From contig NC_062239.1 of NCBI RefSeq assembly GCF_905475465.1, positions 4,030,001 through 4,094,000 on the forward strand: a stretch of 64,000 nt of DNA. The letters run 5' to 3'. Numbering within the stretch: position 1 is the stretch's first letter; every line of letters starts with the position of its first letter. The notes beneath the pieces are model-generated. The model saw nothing but the letters and a program-made list of their open reading frames with translations. It was not told the DNA's origin and did no database searches. This document shows, piece after piece, positions 12,479 through 27,600 of this stretch. The position numbers and the translations under genes were made by a program. Source of the DNA: Pieris napi (Eukaryota; Arthropoda; Insecta; Lepidoptera; Pieridae).

Positions 12479-12656
12479 ATATTTGACAACCACTTTCACT
12501 TCCACCATAACTCCGTGGCACGACGATCTCTTACACCAGCCCATGACCATCACGGGCGGCTGGAGACAGACTCTAGAGTGCGATGGGCCAGACAACAGAA
12601 AATACTATCGAGGAAGAAAAGAGATCTTATAACAATACCAGACATCGTTTCGACAG
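12479..12656 (+). CDS. Fur1: Fur1 shared exon: end of prodomain with RKKR site
   Basis: Acceptor 'ctcttttcag', donor 'gtaatt', phase 0 in and 1 out, 59 codons plus one base. It begins IFDNHFHFHH, matching the furin prodomain region after HGF-NLG. It continues through SVARRSLTP, with an internal basic site comparable to the second, pH-sensitive prodomain cleavage site of furins. It then passes RVRWARQQ and reaches SRKKR followed by D, the autocatalytic cleavage site that frees the mature enzyme. The exon must join an upstream coding exon that I did not find in this window. Confidence 0.93.
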
Positions 12657-15600
12657 GTAATTTTTTTTTTATACAACAGGTGGCCAACGGGCTGGAGGCT
12701 CATCTGGTGTTTTTTTTTTATATATACACTAGCTGCCCCCGCGAACACCTTTGCCTAACCTACCTTTTTAGTACATACCAACATGGAACATTTTGCTATG
12801 CTACCCCAGAGACTGTTAGATTTTCCGGTAAGAACACTTTTAGGTTTTTCTGTGAATTTTTCTCTACATAAACCTCTGAGTTCAAGTCATAAGTTTTAAC
12901 AAATAAAACATAGGGGTTCATCGTAGAAGGGTGAAAATTAGGTGTTAAATAAATAAAATAAACATTTTTACCCAAAAAATAAAAATAAAAAATTTGGGGT
13001 GGACACCCCCCTTATCACTTAGGGGTTTGAAAGATAGATAGTAGCCGATTCTCAGACTTACTGAATATGCATAAAAAATTTCATAATAATCGGTCTAGCC
13101 GTTTCGGAGGAGTATGGGAACGAACATTGTGGCACTAGAATTTTATATATTAGGTATATAGATAGGACCCCTTCAGCTTGTCAACCACGCGATCATGCAG
13201 GTCTGAGGATAAAAGCTTAGCAGCAGAGAGTCACATTTCCCCTTTCCTAAAAAGGTTCTTTACTTCTCACCTGGTGTTAAAAACACCGCCGCCCATGGAC
13301 ACTCATACTGCCAGAACAATCGCAATTGGGTTCTTGCCTTTAAATAATTAAAAGGCTCTGTAAATGATCAGTATCAATATTTAAAGTTTAATGCTTTTGC
13401 TTGCTCTACCCGTTATATTTTGCCATTTCTAATTTAACGATGTGTGTTAAGATTTTTATCAGAGAATTTTATTCCATCCATCTCGTCCATCACTCCACCA
13501 ACAATAGCAAGGCATTGGTGAGAGACCGGAAGGATTAAATTTGTGTAGCCTCTACCAGAAATACTTGTATCTGTAGGACTTTGAGTCCGGAATTATAGCA
13601 TAATTCAAGCATACATTGAACTAATTGCGTCAGTACTCAATACGGTAACCGGTCCGTTTGTTCTAGAAAGATACTGAAAGTAAAAAAGAGGAAGGAAAAT
13701 TATAACAACATAGAATGCTAATTGACGCAATTCTTTTAATTTTCAATATCTTCAAGGGTAGTTGTCTTATTAATTATGAAGTCAGCGACCAAGTTTAAGC
13801 ATCTAATAAAATAAATATATATATACGCCAAAAATGCTATAGAAACTTTGAGCATAAAGTTGATTAAAAAGCTCTTTAATCAGGCATAATTTGTATAATT
13901 CAAATACCCAAAAGTGTAAAACTCTGAAATAATCATCTTGATTTTTGCTGAGCCCGTTTGTGCTCATTAACCTATTTAAGATATGAGTGATGTGTGCTTA
14001 CTTTCATTAAAACCACGTTTCAAGTTTAATTAGGAGTCGAGAGAACTACACAGAAACTGTATTACAATTTTATTTGAAAAACTTCATTCAAGTTTTGTAT
14101 TTGATTTAATTAAAAACCTTAAGCATAAAAGGTTATTTGGGGTTATTTATTTATATTTAGACAGTTTAAAAATATCGCATATTACGTTTGATACGTTTTA
14201 CTGATATAATTAGTTTCCTAAAAATTAAAAATCTCAATAATTCAAGATTAAATATAGTTTCATTGAAATATCTTAATTGCGCAAGTCTTTGCCGGGTAAG
14301 GAACTTAAATTGTAACCGTTGCTAATACATCTTACCCAAGAGACGTATCAGAAACCTTAAAATTTTTGTGTCCGTATGTATATTCTTACGGTGGTCAATC
14401 ATGGATGACTCGAACACAAAAAATAAAACGTGTGTGTACTTAGGTACACGCGTTAGAAGTTATAATACTTTGGCGTAATAAGATAAAAATCTTTTCAAAA
14501 TTTTAATCTTTCGCCTGATTCTACGTTAGTAGAAAAATCGACACTTACAATAGAAAAAATTTACTCTCATAATTTTTCCCTAACGCGCCAAAAGAAGTAT
14601 AACTTCCAAAAAAATTAAATGCTGACTATAGCTTCAGGATATCGGTTTTTTGTGATGGTGTGCGCGAGCATTGTAAAAATTAATTTTTCCCTAACGCGCC
14701 AAAAGAAGTATAACTTCAAAAGGAAGACTTGTCAACGAAGAATTAATCGTAGTGTACTTACTAAATTTAAAACTGTTAGAAGTCCTTGAAAAAATTTTTT
14801 TATATAAAACTTAAAGTGACTTTTGTAAATATGGTTGAATGTTTCAAGGAATAATCGAGGCTAAATTATTATTAATTTGTATGTATATTCTGTGATTGCT
14901 ATTCTGTCTGTTACTGAGATCATTATGTAAACAATAGAGACCAGAGAGTGCATCTGTGTTGATATATAGGATTTAATATATTCCGATCCCTTGATCTCTA
15001 ACAAGATTGTTCATTGAGGCGAAATATATGCCCTAGAAATCATTACGCATCTATGTGCAGGGAAATTTAGGGTGCAATACCCAAGTTGTAATAGTCAAGT
15101 CGGTATTTTATTTTTTTAACAAAAATATTATATCGTTATTTTAATTTTAATTAATCTTACTGAGAATTCAGATACTTTACAAGTGCCTTAATTGTTGGAA
15201 AAGTTTGCCCGAGTCAAACGTGAGAAATGAAGAACTTTAAAATCACAACTATATTTTTATTTCAAAGACCAATGTTTTTTAAATTTATTCAAGATGTCGC
15301 TTTCTTGAAATTAGCATTTACATAAGTCTTTTATGAGTCTTTACACAGACGCTCGGTTGGACTTATGTTTACCGTGACACGTAAACCTTAAAAATGATAT
15401 ACCAATCAATCATCAAGGATCATTCTATATATTAGTGAAAACCGCACGCGACGGAGGACTTTTTTAATATATAATATAAAATTTAGACACACATGGATTA
15501 ATACTTGCAGCACTACCACTATGTGGAACCAGCTGCCCACTGAAGTATTTCCGACCTAATTTGACTTAGGAGCCTTCAAGAAAAGGTTGCACACTTAAAA

Positions 15601-18600
15601 GGCCGGCAACGCACTCGCGAACCCTCTAGCATTGAGTGTCCATGAACGGTATCACTTATCACGAATACTTTAATATTCTTTCACGATGGAGGTGACTTGA
15701 CTAGAAATTTTATTTAATTTAAATCTATCATTACAGATATTTTAATAAGACTAGACTCTGAGTGTCTCACGTCCTATAACACATTTTGATTTTTTAATCT
15801 ATCATTCAAGATATTTTGATGACCGACTCTCAGTACAGCTATAGGTCGGTGTCGTTTACTACCCTGAATAGGCGGAAACGATTTCTGCGTTAACATTACT
15901 GATAATTATTATGTCAGTAAGCTTTCTATGTCCAACAAGTATTATCTATTGATTGAACTCAGTTAAATGCATGAATGAACAAACGAGGGTCGAAGCTACG
16001 TAGGTAAAATTTCAAGTACAGTGTAAAGTATTTTGTAAACAGTTAACAAAGAACAAATAGGTAAATAGCCAGTTGACCTAGATACCCTGACTCCGTAAGT
16101 TGGCTGAAGTTCAAGACCAACGTCATTGTTCCGTTTCAGTGGGGCTTCTTTGTCACAAAGATTACTTTTATATTCTAGTGTTTGTGCGCATTAGCGAGTT
16201 TGGATTCAATTATTTCGTCTTAAGATATTTTCATAGAGAATGGTTTTGGCTTGTAACATAAATCTTTGGTAGACCACTCTTGCTATGTGTATTTTAATTT
16301 TTGAAGTGAAACTTCTTTAGGCGCATGAGGGTAATTTTTTTACGGAACGTCACGAAGATGTGCAGCGATTTTGTCGAAGACAAGGGAGAGAACGATTAAG
16401 ACCGATTGAGAGAGAGAAGGGTGAATTACCTTATAGAAATTCTATTTTTATAATAAAAATTTCGTAAAGAGAATTTATTGATATCTCACATGACGAATTA
16501 TTAATTAAAATGCCACGTGTTTTTAATATCGAAGAAATAAATTAAAAAAATATTTTTTTTATTTTTATTAATTTTCGACAGTTTTAATTTTTAAATGATA
16601 ATTAAATTCAATAAATTCCTAACATATCGTCCTTTTTCCCTCCCTCTAAGTCTCGGAAATGTAAAGTTTTAAATTTGAAATATGAACAAGAGTTAAAAAA
16701 TAGTTTGCCAAAGAAGTTTCACTTCTGACATGTGTACGCACGCACTTTTTTTATTATTTCCGCATTTATAATAATAATAATTTATATCATACAGATCAAG
16801 TTATTAAAGTATATTTATGAAAAGTAAAACATTTATAATATAATATCGGTTCATATAAGCGGCGAATAAATAGACATCTTCTGGACAAGCGTGCCCTCCA
16901 ATAGGCTACATCTCACTTAACATCAGATAGTATTGTGGCCAAACGTGTGTTCTGTTCTCTATAAAAAAACGTCCTTGATATCCGCCGTTATAAAATAACC
17001 TTTCATCTTACAAAGGTCTTTAAATAGTACTCTATCCACTTATATTATTTACAGCTGAAACTAAGTCGTCAGCTGGTCCTTCTCCCTCTTCAGCGACGAA
17101 AAGAGAAGCCGGATCGAAGAGAGAGCTCCAAAACACAAGAGTCAAAGGTCGGCCGCGATCTACAGATATGAGATTTGTGCTTAATGATCCGAAATGGCCT
17201 CATATGTGGTATTTGGTAAGTTCTATAATTATTCCATATTGCGTTCTTCTTTAACTTTTTGAAATAATGTAACAATAGCTTCTTTAGATTTTTTATCGGC
17301 CCATAGATAATGAGAAATTTTTTCAGTCATTAATTGAACAAATATTGATGTACTTTAGCTACAGGCACCAAAAAGTTTGAGATACATATTTAATTACATA
17401 AACTATTAATTCTTATTTTAAAAATATAATGTGATAGAACTAAAAAATATTAAACATGATAAAAACATAAATTAAAACATGCTCCATTATTAATGATTAA
17501 AACATTTATTACTACTACAAGATTTTATCAAAGCATTATAACAGATATTTGCCGTATCCTGTGCTACTTAAGGGGTAAATACAGAATACATCAAACAGTT
17601 CACACAGTTGTCACATACATAGAACCTTATCGTAATAACTTTACGCAAAGCGACTGCTTGCACTGATTAGTATCATATAATGTATATTCGTAAGTGACTT
17701 GTCGTGTAAAAGGTAATTTTCTAGCTCATTACCTACCTGTTTTCTCTTAATGAACATCTCCGACCCTTAGCTTCATTTACTTAATGTTACACGTATATAT
17801 TTGAGCTATGGAATTCTTTCTTTGACATTTAAACTTGATTTTTTGATCGTGTTTAATTAAAGTTAGTTTTTATTTGTACGCGGATGTCGTTGGCTTTCAG
17901 TCCGGCAAAATATTTTATGCGGGTTGACACAGAAGCTTAAGTGCCTATTTTCAAATTCTAAAATCAAATAATTTTAAAAACTTAATATAATAGGTTTTTT
18001 ATAAAATCAACTGTATTTTGAGACTTCAAAACCTAAGGAGATATAAAATTCGACACTTCTGTTGTTTAATTAAATTCATAATAATAATAATTTTATTTGC
18101 AAGAATATGGTACAAAAATGTTATGGTGGTACAATATAAAGTTCGCAGTGGCAGACCACACATAATGGCGTGCAAATTTGTCTCAAAAGGTAGAATTTTA
18201 TATAGAAGTTACATTATGAGTCATATGATTATAGTCAATTCTGATATTATTATGTGGCTCGATAAAATAATTAAATATGCTTTCATTACTAACCTAATAA
18301 TCGGCAACAAGGTTGCACGTAAAAATACTTACGTACCTACGTATAAATAACTTAAGTTACAATCAATTTAGTTTTATTTACGACACAACTGTTCCTATGA
18401 CGTCATCACATTACCATTCTGAAGCATTAAAATAGATATCAAAATTATTTTCCAATTTAGTCCATTTGAGGTTCATTTAATATTGCAGTATCACGTCCGA
18501 TTCACAAATCAAACAAATATTTGAAAGTCGAATAGAATCCATTTTAACTGCGACATGACCTCCTCATTGCAACTGAAACACACAGATAACAAATACATTC

Positions 18601-21600
18601 TAATTTTAAAAAAATGTAAATTTTTCCGATATTTATGAGCTCTGTGGTGGTTTGAATAAAAAATTTAATGCAGTTTTTGTGACAGTTGACATTTTAATTT
18701 TAGAACCGCGGTGGTGGACTTGACATGAACGTGATACCAGCTTGGCGGGAAGGCGTCACAGGTCGAGGTGTCGTTGTTACAATCCTTGACGATGGACTGG
18801 AAACTGATCATCCAGATATAGTGTCGAATTACGTAAGTAAATATAGAACGTAAAAATAAATATATATAAACATTGATGTCGTTATCTATTATTTACAGTA
18901 CTATAAATAATAAATATTTTATTGAGTTTTTTATAAAAGAGTACTTTATTAACTAAATAAAAGGCATAAAAATTCAAGAACCATTAAAATGTTTTGATAG
19001 ACCCGCTCCGCTATTGATTTGAAAGGCCTTTTCGGATCTTTAATATTTAAAAACTACTAAAAATTCTGTTGATGTTTTCAATCAGTAAATTAAAGCGCAA
19101 ACTTTTTGGGCAAAAAATCGCCAACAATCGGCTCAGGTACTATATTTCGAGGACTTTTAATCTTCACTGTTAACGAGACGAGCCAGAACGAGTTCAAAGG
19201 ATTTAAAAAAACAAAGGTTTTTTGCTGTGCTGTATGCAGGTTCGTAAAACAGCGGGTTGCGGAGGAATGAATATAAATGATAGAGAAATCACTGCGATTT
19301 AATCACAAATAACCATAGAGTATCTAAATACTAGATAGATACATATACACGATTAATTGGTGAACATGCCGTCGACATATTATATTGTAAAACCGAAATA
19401 TCTGTTACATAGCGATATTGGTTCGATGACTTGATATCTGAATGTTAATGTTATTAACTAAGGTGCAGTAACACTTGGTATAAGTTAACTAAAAGAAAAT
19501 GGCAACTATAAAATTAAAAAAAAATGCATCTATTAGCTTTGTTTCTCATATTTTTGTATTGTTCAAATTTATTAAGGTCGTGTCATAAATAAACGAAATT
19601 TAGTTCGGTTACACTGGTATCTATAAAATATCAAATACTCGTGTAAATTTAATGTTAATTTTAAATATATTTTATGTAATAATTACATAAAATTATGCCA
19701 AAAATTAATATTAAATACAAATGTGTCAAATTCAGTCAATTAAAAATAATAAAGAAAAAATTAAATTAAAATAGCCTTTATTCGAGTATTATAATTAAAG
19801 TTACATTATGTTAATGTTAATTTAAAAACTACTACTTGACCTCCGAAGGAGTGAATACCTCCTCTAAATTCTTCCAATTTTTCTCTCATGTACTAGCAAC
19901 TCAAGAGCTACTATTTTCCATTCTTTCCACGCTATCTCTTTTATGCCCTCTCATGATAGGCCTCTCCATTTCTACTCACTGGGCCAAGGACCAATAATAA
20001 TTATAGGTACTTAATTGATTACAATTAAGTACCTTTAATTATTATTAACCATCTGCAATAACAAACGAGGGCAGTTTGACCGGCCCATTTCGCATTGTTA
20101 CGCTGTGTGTAATAGAATAGAACGCGCGCAATAATAAATGACGTTAATATTATATTATAGAGAAGCCACCCAAACTAGCCTTAATGCGAATGTCGATCAG
20201 TACTGTAGTCCATATCCCTTTGCATTTGCAGATATTTTTCTCGAAGCAATTTGGTCCAATCGTGATTCCGATATTGTTTTTCGATTAAAGAAACCAAAGA
20301 TCGTATTTATTGTTATAGTTCCGCAATCTGTTGGAAGTTTTATTTACAATACGTATTCTGTGTAAGATTTGATTCTGTATTTTGCGAAAACAAAGATGTG
20401 TTTTTAATTTTAAGGCTGTCTTTATTGATTTGACATTGACATTATTCTTGTATATAGAATTGTATTAAATTGTTTTATAATACGTTTTTGGTCCTTTTTT
20501 TACTTTTTTTATTATTCATTATATCATTATTTTTTTTAGTTAAGTATGTGTCTGACACATTTGAGATTTTCCGGTAACTATGTTCGCTTTCACCGGACGA
20601 GCAAGTGTTAATTGAAAGAGAATTCCATTAGTACAACGCCGTGATTTAAGCTTAGGGTTGAGGGTTACACGCTTAAGCCACGAGGCTAATACTGCAGAGC
20701 TACGGAAAAACAAATTGCATATCGTTAGTTGAAATGCAGTATGCATTGTCTCAGGTTTTTGAAACGCGGACCATAGTATCGAATGTGTAAATCGCCTTTA
20801 TCATGAATATTCTCTTGTGAAATGGAATATATTTCCATGACACTGAGATATACGATTTCGTTCAAAGTTGTGAATTGCATCGATTTATCGTCGATTCACA
20901 ATATGTTCTGATTTTGCACTTTGGTATCGGATAAATCGTTAACTGGGGTTTATTACAATTATTGTACCAATAAAAAATAACTATATTTTATAAATTTCTT
21001 GCATTTAACACTGTCAGTGTCATCATTACCTAGTCTTAAACACATTTTTCCTTTTTCTTATAGTCACATAAATGTTGAAACTGAATGTTCTTTAAAATCT
21101 ACTGACGACTTATATAATATAAACACGCAAATGAATTACAAAGCTTTATATACAAGTACTATTAAGTTTGTTATGGAAGAGCTGGGAACCCTGACACAGG
21201 TATTTTTTACTTAAAAGTGTTCACACATTATTACGAATTGTTTATAATGAATAAACAATTTTTTTTAAAAAAGAACAAACATTTTCCTTTGTAAATTATA
21301 TAAACCTAACCATATATAATTTTCAGGATCCAATGGCGTCATATGACGTAAATTCACACGACTCAGATCCTCAACCACGGTATGACATGATCGACTCCAA
21401 CCGTCATGGAACCAGATGCGCCGGAGAAGTAGCTGCCACAGCTAACAACTCATTATGCGCTGTTGGTGTTGCGTATGAAGCTAGTGTTGGTGGTATGTAA
21501 TTTCTTCTATTAATTTAGCTATATATATATATATATATATTTTTTTTTACAGAAAAGGGGGCAATAGGGCAGGAGGCTCATCTGATGTTAATTGATACCG

Positions 21601-24600
21601 CCGTCCATGGACACTCTCAATGCCAATGGCTCGCGAGTGCGTTGCCGGCCTTTTACCTTTTGAAACTTTTTTTAGTTTAATGGAAAACCTACATAATTAA
21701 TTACCTATATACGTTCTGGTTTTGGCGCATTCTCTAGTAGGTACATAAAAGATCATGCGTTTAAAAATCAATTTAAGCCTAAAATATATATTTTTTACTA
21801 TAAGATGACACATCATTTAGTCGAAATAATTTTTGTTTAGCAGGAATTTGAAACTGATTATAAAATTCGCAATTTAATATGTTAGCGTATATAATTTTCG
21901 CGTAGGATTGAATGTTCAATGCAACGCATTATTTAATCAAAAAATCAAGTTGATGGTCAGCCTAATGTGCCTGACACACGCTGTCGACCCTTTGGGTCTA
22001 AGTCAAGCCGGTTTCCCATGATGTTTACCTTCATACGAGTAAATGTTAAATGCACACATATAATGTCCATTGGTGCACAGTCGGGGATCGATCCTACGAC
22101 CTCAGGGATGAGCGTTGCAGGATGAAGCCACTAGGCCAACACTGCTCTTAATGCTTTATTAATTTCAATACCATATCATTTGATTATAATAATTATTCAG
22201 GACGTGCATATGATATTGAGATGTGTTCAATCTCTGATCTAATTGGACATAATCAACATCCAACACTTCCTTGTTATCTAGCATTAATTAGAATATGCAT
22301 TTTGATATATTGTGAAACATAATATTTGTATGTTTACTTTGTTTGGTATGGATTGATTTACAAGCAGTAATATCTAATGTATCATTTGTAAACATCATCT
22401 ATGACGTTACGACAAATAGTTTGTTGATATCAGACTTCTTCCTTCCATTGATATTTTACTTCCCACACACGCATGTTATTTATTTAGGACTTAGTTTTCT
22501 AACAACGATTTCCTTTACTATTTCGTATCGTATTCCGTATAAGAAAATGTTAATTTCATATTGAAAAACCCATCTGCTTTGCACTTGAATGGTCTTGAAG
22601 ACTGGCAAAACAAAATAAGTCAATAGAAATTAATAACAATAAAAAGCAAAAATAAAACACATTATCATACCTACGATTTTTGTTTGTGAGACCGGACGTT
22701 AGAAGCATTTAAGAAAATTAAAAAACGTAATTAAAGGTTGGCAAACCACTTGTAAGCCTCCCAGGTTTAAATAGATGCTGTTCTCCCATTTTCTATTAAT
22801 ATGAGAAAACAGGTAAAGAGAAAAAATAAAGACAAATAGAGATAAGAAATTATCAATGAAGAAGCCACATATGAGAGAACTTGTTTTCAAATTGTCATGC
22901 ATTAAAAGAACTCTACTATCATGCTGCCTCATCTCTACATGTTTATTAATTTATGTTAATGAGATTTTAACTCCGTTATTCAGACATCGGCTGAAATTAT
23001 GCAAATTAATTCTGCCGTTTTAAGATGAGAGCACTAAATATAAACACCTTAAATGTATATCGCGGTTAAGATTTACGTGAATTATTGGAACATTATACTC
23101 ATTATACCGTTGATTAATTATCGGTTTTAATAATTGAAAATTGGTGAATACATAGTAACATAAAACTGGGAAAATTTTGGGCTTTTACAATAAAGGCCTA
23201 TCGGCACGTTATTAATTTATTTTATTGTTAATACATTTTTATATTAATAGTCCGGTCAATTTAGACATCCAAGGTTACAATAATTCGCACTTGGCTGAAT
23301 ATTGGTAGGATTGCTTAATACACTATTATAAAGGAAATGTGAAAAGTCCTCATCGATCCGGCACGTGCAAAAAAATTTACTCCGGGTCAAAGATCATAAA
23401 AATGGGTTTTTCGCGATTTTCCGCAAAATGGTAAGTTTTATCATAAAATTAGTTGAGACAAAAATTGTAGATCAGATAATTATCTATAAAAAATGTCCAA
23501 ATACTTTTTTCCTAAGAGCCACCGTTTTTGAGATATAACGATTCAAAAAGTTGAAAGAGTTGTAATCGTCATAATATGCACACGATTCCACGCCACCTTT
23601 GAGGTAGTGAACTTAGCGCTTTTTTTTTAATGTGGTTTCCCCGGTAGGCCTATTCCACTGATCTTTTATGATTCTGTTTAATTTGAAACTATTGAATAAC
23701 TGTAGATATTGACAAGGGTTGAAAATGATGAAAGGGGTGTAAATTACAAAAAATAAGAAAATGTATCCGGCTGAATCTAAATCATCATTAACTTCTGCTT
23801 TCTCTTGAATTAAAAAATAGGTTTCAATAAACACGTGTTTTCACTCCAGAGCGATGTTGCTGAAGGTTACACTGGCGTAGAAAATAAAGGACTGGGTTTT
23901 TTTTACCCGAAATTTTCATATTTTATATGTGTAAGTCACACTGACCGATAGAACGATATTTTTGCTTGTATTACGGCTTCAGTGATGTATATACGTACAC
24001 CACGTATACAATATACATAGGACGATTACAACTCTTTCAACTTTTTGAATCGTGATATCTCAAAAACGGTGGCTCTTAGGAAAAAAAGTACTTAGACATT
24101 TTTTATAGATAATTATCTGATCTACAATTTTTGTTTAAACTAATTTTATGATAAAACTTACCATTTTGCTGAAAATCGCGAAAAACCCATTTTTGTGATC
24201 TTTGATCCGGAGTAAATTTTTTTGCACGTGCCGGATCGATGAGGACTTTTCACATTTCCTTTATAATAGTGTATTGAGCAATCCTACCAATATTCAGCCA
24301 AGTGCGAATTATTGTAACCTTACCCCTATTTTTTAGTCTAATTTGACCGGATTATAACACGCAACAGCACAATGCTGATAGACAATTTGTAAAATCTATT
24401 GCTACAAGATTAGTGAGTCATTATGAGGCCTTGACTGAATTATAAATATTTTCTTTATCCCAGTATCGCGGTAATAATTATTCCTTGTAGTACGTATAAA
24501 TCTATTTTTTCTGTGTGAACGCCTATTGACGTCATTAAAGTTAGTGTAACATTAAGTAATAGGACAATGCTAGACTGAAAATTAAGAATAAAAAACTGTT

Positions 24601-27600
24601 GCTCTTTTAATTCCTTAACGTCAAACCCGGTGCCAGTAATCTAAATTTGTTTTTGTCCAAAATGTTTTAATTACTTATAACATTGCTCGGCCTTGATGAA
24701 TAATATACAGAAATATATTATTATCGTTATTCGGCTATGAGCGCGAGCTCGGGATAAAAGTAAAATCTGTAAAGGTCTCATAGATATAAAAATAGTGAGA
24801 TTCCCCGAAACAGTTATTTTCTTTAGTTGAATAGGATCTGAGTAAACGTTTTGGGCGGGACCTAATATCACGTAGAAAAAAAGGTTAATACACACAATGG
24901 ATTCCCTCTTCTGAAAGCTCTTATAACCCTTTGAGTATTAGTAACGAAAAAAGTACAATGTTTTTTGAATTTTATTATTTTTAATATTCATTTAAAAATT
25001 TACAGATACCCGATAAAATAAATCTTATTTAGTTTGCCGTATTACTGACAAGTTACTATTAATTCATGAAAAAAATATATTAAAAAGCCATTGTATGTAT
25101 TAACTAGTAAGTATTCATTTTTAAAGAGGATATTTATATACACTATACGATACTTTGTTTTATAATGACTTTGAAACGTTGCATATTTGGGTATTAAAAA
25201 ATGATTAAAAATACCATTATTATGATTCATATTTATACAATATACGTTTGTCTAAGAAAGTTGATTATAATTTTAGTAAATAATATATTGTAACTCTACA
25301 ATAAGCATAAACAATAATTATTCCAGATATAATTTAGGTATAAACTATAAAGTCAATTACAAAGGCATTGGACGGTAAATGACCGTTTGAATGCTATCAA
25401 ATTTGCATAATTAGTTTCAGACCAATAAAGACATTTGGAAATGTACCAACTATACAATATCCAATTTCATCGAATAGATGCTTGAATTAATTTTATTGAT
25501 ATTAATTCTTTATATCAAAAAAATATTATCAACCAAATAGAAATAGAACACAAGAACCGAGTGTCCTGTGAGTTAACTTTAATAGAGACTGTAAGTAGTG
25601 TTATTGGACAATTTCTTATGCTAAACATCCTTATTAGTAAATAAGGTTAGACTTTACTTAGGCTAGATCGTAATGTTCCATCGTGACGTAGTAAAGACTC
25701 ATGTAATAAAAAAATCTTTTATACGGAGTGAATATTTCTAACCATAGCGCGACTTATGATGTAAAAAAAACCTTTATTTTCTGGCCTGTAAAGTAGTGAA
25801 TAATTAGAGATTATGATTAAAAAATGCTACAAACTTCGCTTAATCTGAAACATCGTTAAGACATGGTCGCGTAATCGCGAACCCTTTTAAATGTTTAATA
25901 TTCAAATTATAGAATATCAATTTTCAATGTCGAACCTTGTTAAACTTTAAGCGAGTATTAAGTGGTCAATTAACTTTTAAATATTTCGTAAAGATTAAGG
26001 TAAGGATATTTTATTAAGTTACCAACCTAATTTTTAAGTTTACCAAGCGATGTTGCGGAATTAATTGTCTACTATGTAATTAAATAATGTTAAAAAATAA
26101 CAAACATAATATTTGGAACGTAATTAATTTATATGTAGTATTTACAAGGATATTGGGATTATCGAATTAAGTTCTGGGATTGAAGAAAGTTTACGTAGAC
26201 GCTCATAGTTGTAAATTATTTCAGGTGTCAGAATGTTGGACGGTGATGTGACTGACGCCGTCGAAGCTAGGTCACTAAGTCTGAATCCGCAACACGTTGA
26301 CATCTACAGCGCGTCTTGGGGTCCTGATGATGATGGCAAGACCGTTGATGGACCTGGAGAACTGGCAACGAGAGCGTTTATTGAAGGTGTTAATAAGGTA
26401 GGAAATGCAATGCTTAACTGTTGGGATATGAATTATCTGACTTCTCGACATTGCTCATTTATTTGCATTTGAATTTTGATACAGCAACACTAAGATTGCA
26501 CACCGTTACATTAAAATACCACGTACGTTCCACTGTTGTTAGCTTGCAATGACACACTATACACGTTGGGATGGTCGCAATGGCTGTCCGTAAAACTGAC
26601 AGCTGTCAATAGTGTCGCACGGTTTGATGAGTATTTTAACGGAACAAGTGCCATGACCTTGAATGCACAGTCCCCCGTAGGATCGAACCTGTCGTATATG
26701 AATTAGGTCTGTGCAACGGATTACGTAACGTAAACCGTTTTACACTCGGCACTATGTTTGCTTAATAGAAGTTGTTCTTTTATGGGTAATGGTAGGGGCG
26801 ATGATTCAATATTATATTAATCTCAACCTCCTATTTAATGATGTCGCCTAGTTTAGCGGTAATTGTACATTGTTGGGAATAGTTTATTAAAATGTCTATA
26901 GGCACACTTTAAAGACTAATGTTTCTGTATAAGCGTTAACTAAAATATATCGAATTTAACGAAGATCTCTGTCTAAACATTATTAAGTAATACATTTTTA
27001 AATCATAATTTAATATTTATTATTTAATAACCAACGAAATTTTCACATTCGTTACTGGTATAATAGAAAATTGTTTTCATAAGCTCTCAAATAATTACAA
27101 TAAAATTTTAACAACCCGTTATTTATCGTTACCAGAGTATTAATAAGCCCTTTTGCAGAAACACTCCTCTATTCACTTTTAATGAAATGTCACAGCTGTT
27201 TTAAATTCGCAACTTGAATTTAACCTCATTTTGCTATTCAACATTGAATGTTATATACCCGACATACAGTTGAAATTAGGGTATATTATGCGAGCAATTT
27301 AGTATCCGTCGACTCGGCAGCTAGCGAGGCGAGAATAATTTCTTTAATGACGCAATTATTTAAACTAACAACTTCCCATACGGTATGGTCAAGATGGCAT
27401 GAAATTTACATAATAAAGAGTTCATTTTAGCAACGTCTACCAAGGATTTATCTTGTCGTCTCCGCAGCCGCTTTATTAGATCCCCGAAGTAAATCTATGT
27501 CTAACAAAAGCAATTTTCTTGGATTACGGGCATTATTTTTCATTACATCATCCTTTCACAGTAAGAATGTGTGTAAATCTCTTCTTAGTGTTTGTCAAGG

